Part shown: in pieces, positions 5,058-5,730 of the stretch
Layout: each line of letters starts with the position of its first letter
Position numbering within the stretch: position 1 is the first letter of the stretch
Assembly: GCA_038231615.1 (NCBI GenBank)
Contig: JBBRLA010000571.1
Location: forward strand, 1 to 5,730
Origin: JBBRLA01 sp038231615
Lineage (GTDB): Bacteria > Myxococcota_A > Polyangia > Palsa-1104 > JAEUJZ01
Direction: 5' to 3'
DNA length: 5,730 nucleotides
Position numbers and translations under genes: made by a program
The notes under the pieces: generated by a model
Databases searched by the model: none
What the model was told of the DNA's origin: nothing
What the model saw: the letters and a program-made list of their open reading frames with translations, nothing else

Positions 5058-5708
5058 ATGGGGTTCGTGAGGGACCTCTGCACTCGCTTTACTCTTGTAC
5101 ATCTGATGCTGGCCCTGTGTCTTGTGGTGCTGTCGGCACGGGAAGGATGGGCCGGGCAACCGGCGGACCCGGCCAGCAAGGCCGCGGCCTTGCGCGCTTA
5201 CAAGAACGGGACCACCGCCTTCCAGGAGGCCCACTATGACGACGCCATCGCCCAGTACCAGGCGGGCTACGAGGCGGTGCCCCAGCCGGTGTTCCTCTTC
5301 AACATCGGCCAGGCCTACCGCCTGTCCAACCGCCCGGAGCAGGCCCTGGAGTACTACCAGCGCTACCTGAGCGAGGACCCCGCGGCCAAGAACCACGAGG
5401 AGGTCGAGGGGCGCATCGCCACCCTCAAGGAGCTTCTGGCCCAGCTGCATCCTGTCGTCAACATCAACCCGCCACAGCAAAGGGTCGCCAACGAGCCCGC
5501 CCCGACCGGGGTGGTGATCAACCTGGACGTGGTCAAGCCGCTCCCCCCGCCGCCGCCCCCGAAGAAGCGCAAGATCTGGCCCATCGTGGTCGGCGCCGTC
5601 GGTGGTGCGGTGGTGCTCGGGGCGGCCATCGGCCTGGGGGTCTATTTTGGCACCATGGGGAACAACAACCTGCCCAACGTGCCGGTGTGGCAGCCGGTGA
5701 CGCCTTGA
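5058..5708 (+). CDS. Exported TPR-repeat protein with C-terminal membrane helix
   Basis: The 216-residue product begins with a Sec-type signal (basic start, hydrophobic core about 11-27, likely cleavage after A32 in GWA-GQ). Two TPR units follow, about 40-74 (AYKNGTTAFQEAHYDDAIAQ) and 76-109 (FNIGQAYRLSNRPEQALEYY), then a capping helix to about 130. A Pro-rich segment with six consecutive prolines (163-168), a KKRK patch (169-172) and a glycine-rich membrane helix (173-197) complete it. This plan is common in Myxococcota envelope proteins; TPRs mediate protein-protein contacts, and no enzyme activity is expected. The partner is unknown. ATG 5055 would add one Met; a TTG at 5043 would swallow the Shine-Dalgarno. 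The gene is divergent from the protease gene across about 100 bases, in which I find no convincing promoter, and its stop overlaps the next start, suggesting an operon to the right. Confidence 0.88.
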   Translation: MGFVRDLCTRFTLVHLMLALCLVVLSAREGWAGQPADPASKAAALRAYKNGTTAFQEAHYDDAIAQYQAGYEAVPQPVFLFNIGQAYRLSNRPEQALEYYQRYLSEDPAAKNHEEVEGRIATLKELLAQLHPVVNINPPQQRVANEPAPTGVVINLDVVKPLPPPPPPKKRKIWPIVVGAVGGAVVLGAAIGLGVYFGTMGNNNLPNVPVWQPVTP

Positions 5709-5730
5709 TGATGCTGATGCTGCTATTGAG
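5708..5730 (+). CDS. Start of a downstream gene with a hydrophobic N-terminus (partial)
   Basis: An ATG shares its first base with the TGA of the TPR gene (TGATG) and is followed by a second ATG. The seven visible codons read MMLMLLL, then an incomplete codon at the window edge. The overlap is typical of translational coupling, and the hydrophobic run is what a signal peptide or membrane anchor would show. Too little is visible to name a function, and the start could be 5708 or 5711. Confidence 0.45.

Noticed and set aside
5079..5120. Lipoprotein signal in the TPR protein (LALC)
   Set aside because: The residue before Cys is Leu rather than Gly, Ala or Ser, and the Cys lies inside the hydrophobic core, so a Sec signal cleaved near A32 fits better.
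4040..5179. A 379-codon minus-strand frame overlapping the protease
   Set aside because: The alternative phase carries the three CPBP motifs and membrane segments; this frame has none.
1..5730. CRISPR array, transposon, tRNA or rRNA
   Set aside because: No spaced direct repeats, transposase motifs, terminal inverted repeats or RNA gene signatures were seen on either strand.

Overview
The window is GC-rich and gene-dense. Its gene types suggest a member of the Myxococcota or a related former deltaproteobacterial lineage: two Hanks-type Ser/Thr kinases with Pro-rich linkers and a single membrane span, a Crp/Fnr regulator of the 'GPREEMAEAM' type, and a secreted TPR protein with a Pro-rich linker and a C-terminal glycine-rich membrane helix. 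This placement rests on gene style only; no rRNA or tRNA is present.

Layout. Four genes lie on the minus strand, in transcription order: a CPBP/Rce1-family membrane protease (4956-4030), a Crp/Fnr-family regulator (4003-3290), a full-length transmembrane Ser/Thr kinase (3215-1431), and a second, divergent kinase (1352 to beyond the left edge). A secreted or membrane TPR protein (5058-5708) runs divergently on the plus strand. Its stop overlaps the start of another gene with a hydrophobic N-terminus that leaves the window at the right edge. No gene-free stretch exceeds about 105 bases.

Regulation. A rho-independent terminator separates the two kinase genes. Both kinases start at GTG without a Shine-Dalgarno sequence, and both carry the same arrangement upstream: TGnTAnCAT, six bases, GTG. 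This is what an extended -10 promoter giving a leaderless mRNA would look like. The crp-like gene also lacks a Shine-Dalgarno sequence and has a TTG..-N17-TATTGT promoter-like element seven bases before its ATG. Only the plus-strand TPR gene has a clear ribosome binding site.

How the genes may work together. The first kinase has every catalytic residue. The second keeps the nucleotide-binding residues but lacks the HRD arginine, the catalytic-loop lysine, the P+1 threonine and all threonines in the activation segment, so it may be a pseudokinase or atypical kinase acting with its neighbour. The adjacent Crp-like protein lacks the cAMP-binding Arg-Ser pair. Kinase control of a ligand-independent Crp protein is known in Myxococcus xanthus (Pkn8-Pkn14-MrpC), and an analogous module here is the most interesting hypothesis in the window. 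It is inference.
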